From NCBI GenBank assembly GCA_025450315.1, contig JANWHQ010000009.1, positions 1 to 64,000 of the forward strand: a stretch of 64,000 nucleotides of DNA. The letters are read 5' to 3'. Numbering within the stretch: the stretch's first letter is position 1; every line of letters begins with the position of its first letter. Below, piece by piece: positions 61,604-64,000 of the stretch. The translations under genes were made by a program, and so were the position numbers. The stretch is from Caulobacteraceae bacterium. GTDB lineage: Bacteria; Pseudomonadota; Alphaproteobacteria; Caulobacterales; Caulobacteraceae. The notes under the pieces are model-generated. The model was not told where the DNA came from and did no database searches. It saw only the letters and a list, made by a program, of their open reading frames with translations.

Positions 61604-62251
61604 TCAACAACCGGCCGCCGGGGAGCGGTTCAAGCTCGTCCGGCAAAGCACGAGGGCATTGCCTTCGAAGGGGCATACGACCTGGAGACGCCGCGGCCTC
61701 AACCCCGCGGCCCGCAAGAGTTCGCATACCCTGTCGGCCGGCGCCGAGACGACATCCGCCGCCACGTTCCACACGATGAGTCCTCCCGGGTGAAGGACGT
61801 CGGTGAGTGATTGGGCGACCCGCGCGGAAAGCACCCCTTCCGGTATCTCGAAGCCACGATAGATATCGATGGCCACCGCGTTCCATTTGCCAGTCGCCGA
61901 AGCCAGGAAATCGCACGCGTCTGCGTGAACGCATTCGACCTGTTCGGGCAGGTGGAACCACCGCCGGGCGACATCAAAGGTATCGGGACAATCGTCGACC
62001 GCCGTCACCCTGCTGCCGCGCCGATGGAGTTCTGACGCCAGGGCTCCCCCTGCGGTTCCCAGCAGCAGAACGTCCTGGGTCCGGCGGAGCACCGCCAGCA
62101 TTCCATCTACGTAGTGCAGAAGGTTGCGGCCGGCGCTGTCCACATGAGTGTATAGGGCCCCGCCCTCGAGATAGTATCTCGACCCGTCCTTGGACGATTC
62201 CAAGATCTGGATTCGCCTCTCTGCGTCCCCGTAAGCGGCGAGTTCCTTCAT
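61604..62251 (-). CDS. Spermidine-synthase-like / SAM-dependent methyltransferase fold protein
   Basis: MKELAAYGDAERRIQILESSKDGSRYYLEGGALYTHVDSAGRNLLHYVDGMLAVLRRTQDVLLLGTAGGALASELHRRGSRVTAVDDCPDTFDVARRWF. Confidence 0.75.
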   Translation of the reverse strand: MKELAAYGDAERRIQILESSKDGSRYYLEGGALYTHVDSAGRNLLHYVDGMLAVLRRTQDVLLLGTAGGALASELHRRGSRVTAVDDCPDTFDVARRWFHLPEQVECVHADACDFLASATGKWNAVAIDIYRGFEIPEGVLSARVAQSLTDVLHPGGLIVWNVAADVVSAPADRVCELLRAAGLRPRRLQVVCPFEGNALVLCRTSLNRSPAAGC

Positions 62252-62586
62252 GGTCCGAATTCTTTCAAGCTGAGTGTCGACGACGGCTCCGAACCTCTGA
62301 CCGGGCCGGTCCTGCCGATACCGCGCGGCGTGCTTCCCGGGTCGTTGACGCACGCAGACACCCTGACCTTCCGACCGCGCGGTTCTATCGATGCGGGACC
62401 TTGCGACGACGGCCCGGCCCCTGGCCCGAACCCGAAAGGAACGATCCGCGCTCCAGGTCCGCCGATCCCGCATCTCCGTGGGCCCAGAGTGCGTCCCGAA
62501 ATGTGGGAACCGGTCTTCGGAACAAGGCGCGCGTCAATACGAAGACCTGGAGCAGGCGATCTGACTCCATCGGATCGCGGCCCGCA

Positions 62587-64000
62587 CTAGGCGGCGGCGC
62601 CAAGGCGATCGGCGAGAGACTCCAATTCTTCTTTCAGCTCCGCGGGCAGCCGGTGGCCAAACCTGGAATAGTCGGCGCGGATCCGCTCCACCTCGGCCCG
62701 CCACTCCTCGAGGCTCACCTTGAGCAGCGCGTCGCGACCGGCCGAGTTCATGAGCAGGCCCCCGGCATCGAGGTCGTCTTCGAGTGGGATGCGTCCGATG
62801 GGGGTGTCGCGGGCGCCCGCGCGCCCCTCGAGGCGATCGACGATCCACTTGAGCACGCGAATGTTGTCGCCGAAGCCGGGCCACAGGAAAGCTCCCGCAT
62901 CGTCCTTCCGGAACCAGTTCACATAGTAGATTCGCGGCAGCTTGGCGGGATCCCCCGCCGCGGCGCCGATCTTCAGCCAGTGCCCGAAATAGTCTCCCAT
63001 GTTGTAGCCGCAGAAGGGCAGCATCGCGAACGGATCGCGGCGCACGTCGCCCACCTTGGTCTCGGCCGCCGCCGTGCCTTCAGACGCGACGTTCGAGGCG
63101 AGGAAGACGCCGTGCTTCCAGTCGAAGGCTTCGGTGACCAGCGGTGCGGTCGTGGCGCGCCGGCCGCCGAACAGGATCGCGGAGATCGGAACGCCTTCGG
63201 GATCTTCCCATTCCGCCGCGATGGCGGGGCACTGGGCGGCTGGGCTGGTGAAGCGCGCGTTGGGGTGCGCCGCAGGCTCGCCGAGCGCCGGCGACCACGC
63301 CCGCTGGCGCCAATCGGTCAGTCCGGCGGGCGGCTCAGGGGTCAGTCCCTCCCACCAGACGTCGCCGTCGGCCGTCAGGGCCGTGTTGGTGAAGATGGTG
63401 TTGGCGCGCATGCTGGCGAGGGCGTTGGCGTTCGTCTTCGCGCTGGTGCCGGGCGCCACGCCGAAAAATCCGGCTTCGGGGTTTATGGCGCGCAACCTTC
63501 CGTCCGACCCGAAGCGCATCCAGCAGATGTCATCGCCGATGGTCTCGGCCTTCCATCCCGGCAAGGCGGGTTCGAGCATCGCAAGATTCGTCTTGCCGCA
63601 GGCGCTCGGGAACGCAGCGGCCACGAAGTGCGCCTCGCCCTGCGGAGAGGTCAGCTTCAGGATGAGCATGTGCTCGGCCAGCCAGCCCTCGTCCCGGGCC
63701 ATCACCGAGGCGATGCGCAAGGCGTAGCACTTCTTGCCCAGCAGGGCGTTGCCGCCGTAGCCGGAACCGTACGACCAGATCTCCCTCGTCTCCGGGAAAT
63801 GGACGATGTGCTTGTCGTCGTTGCACGGCCAGGGCGTGTCCTGTTGCCCCGGGGCCAGCGGCGCGCCGACGGAGTGGACGGCCGGCACGTAGAAGCCGTC
63901 GGTCCCCAGGGCCTCCAGCGCCGCCGTTCCCATGCGCGTCATGATGCGCATGGAGAGCACGACATACGGGCTGTCCGTGATCTCGACGCCAAGCGCGCTG
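62587..64000 (-). CDS. pckG: Phosphoenolpyruvate carboxykinase (GTP), N-terminus outside window
   Basis: [35 protein letters not shown]...[23 protein letters not shown]-type signatures; frame open through window end. Confidence 0.93.
   Translation of the reverse strand, partial: SALGVEITDSPYVVLSMRIMTRMGTAALEALGTDGFYVPAVHSVGAPLAPGQQDTPWPCNDDKHIVHFPETREIWSYGSGYGGNALLGKKCYALRIASVMARDEGWLAEHMLILKLTSPQGEAHFVAAAFPSACGKTNLAMLEPALPGWKAETIGDDICWMRFGSDGRLRAINPEAGFFGVAPGTSAKTNANALASMRANTIFTNTALTADGDVWWEGLTPEPPAGLTDWRQRAWSPALGEPAAHPNARFTSPAAQCPAIAAEWEDPEGVPISAILFGGRRATTAPLVTEAFDWKHGVFLASNVASEGTAAAETKVGDVRRDPFAMLPFCGYNMGDYFGHWLKIGAAAGDPAKLPRIYYVNWFRKDDAGAFLWPGFGDNIRVLKWIVDRLEGRAGARDTPIGRIPLEDDLDAGGLLMNSAGRDALLKVSLEEWRAEVERIRADYSRFGHRLPAELKEELESLADRLGAAA

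Noticed and set aside
62385-62603. Small minus-strand ORF MESDRLLQVFVLTRALFRRPVPTF...
   Set aside because: Short, no family resemblance, C-terminal half low complexity.

Overview
High-GC alphaproteobacterial chromosome window, most like Caulobacterales (Caulobacter/Phenylobacterium-type) judging from gene content and order. About 60 protein genes and 2 tRNAs (Arg-CCT, Val-CAC) can be supported. Most of the window is core genome: carD, xthA, erpA, dgt, SPOR, nagZ, scpAB, tatABC, serS, pcm, LysM/M23, ilvD, aroG class II, msrB, gor, rpiA, glmU, gph, pckG. No CRISPR array, transposase, integrase or rRNA was recognised. The best candidate for an unusual system is at 53.9-61.0 kb: a tightly coupled six-gene hydrogenase-4-like operon (hyfB-C-E-F-G-I order). 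Its large subunit has lost the canonical NiFe-binding CxxC motifs, while its small subunit keeps the N2-type FeS cysteines. This makes it an energy-converting-hydrogenase-related (Ehr-type) complex of unknown substrate, in an accessory-looking block downstream of tRNA-Val. Other items of interest: a TpsB transporter next to low-complexity secreted proteins instead of a TpsA; tandem glycosyltransferase/methyltransferase fusion proteins; a TPR-glycosyltransferase-like gene inside the tat-serS block; an aquaporin with NPA/NPV motifs; a Lon substrate-binding domain without the protease; an SNase-like lipoprotein with an altered active site; and four structured intergenic repeat elements, one with cloverleaf-like folding potential. 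Family names come from reading the translations; no database search was run.
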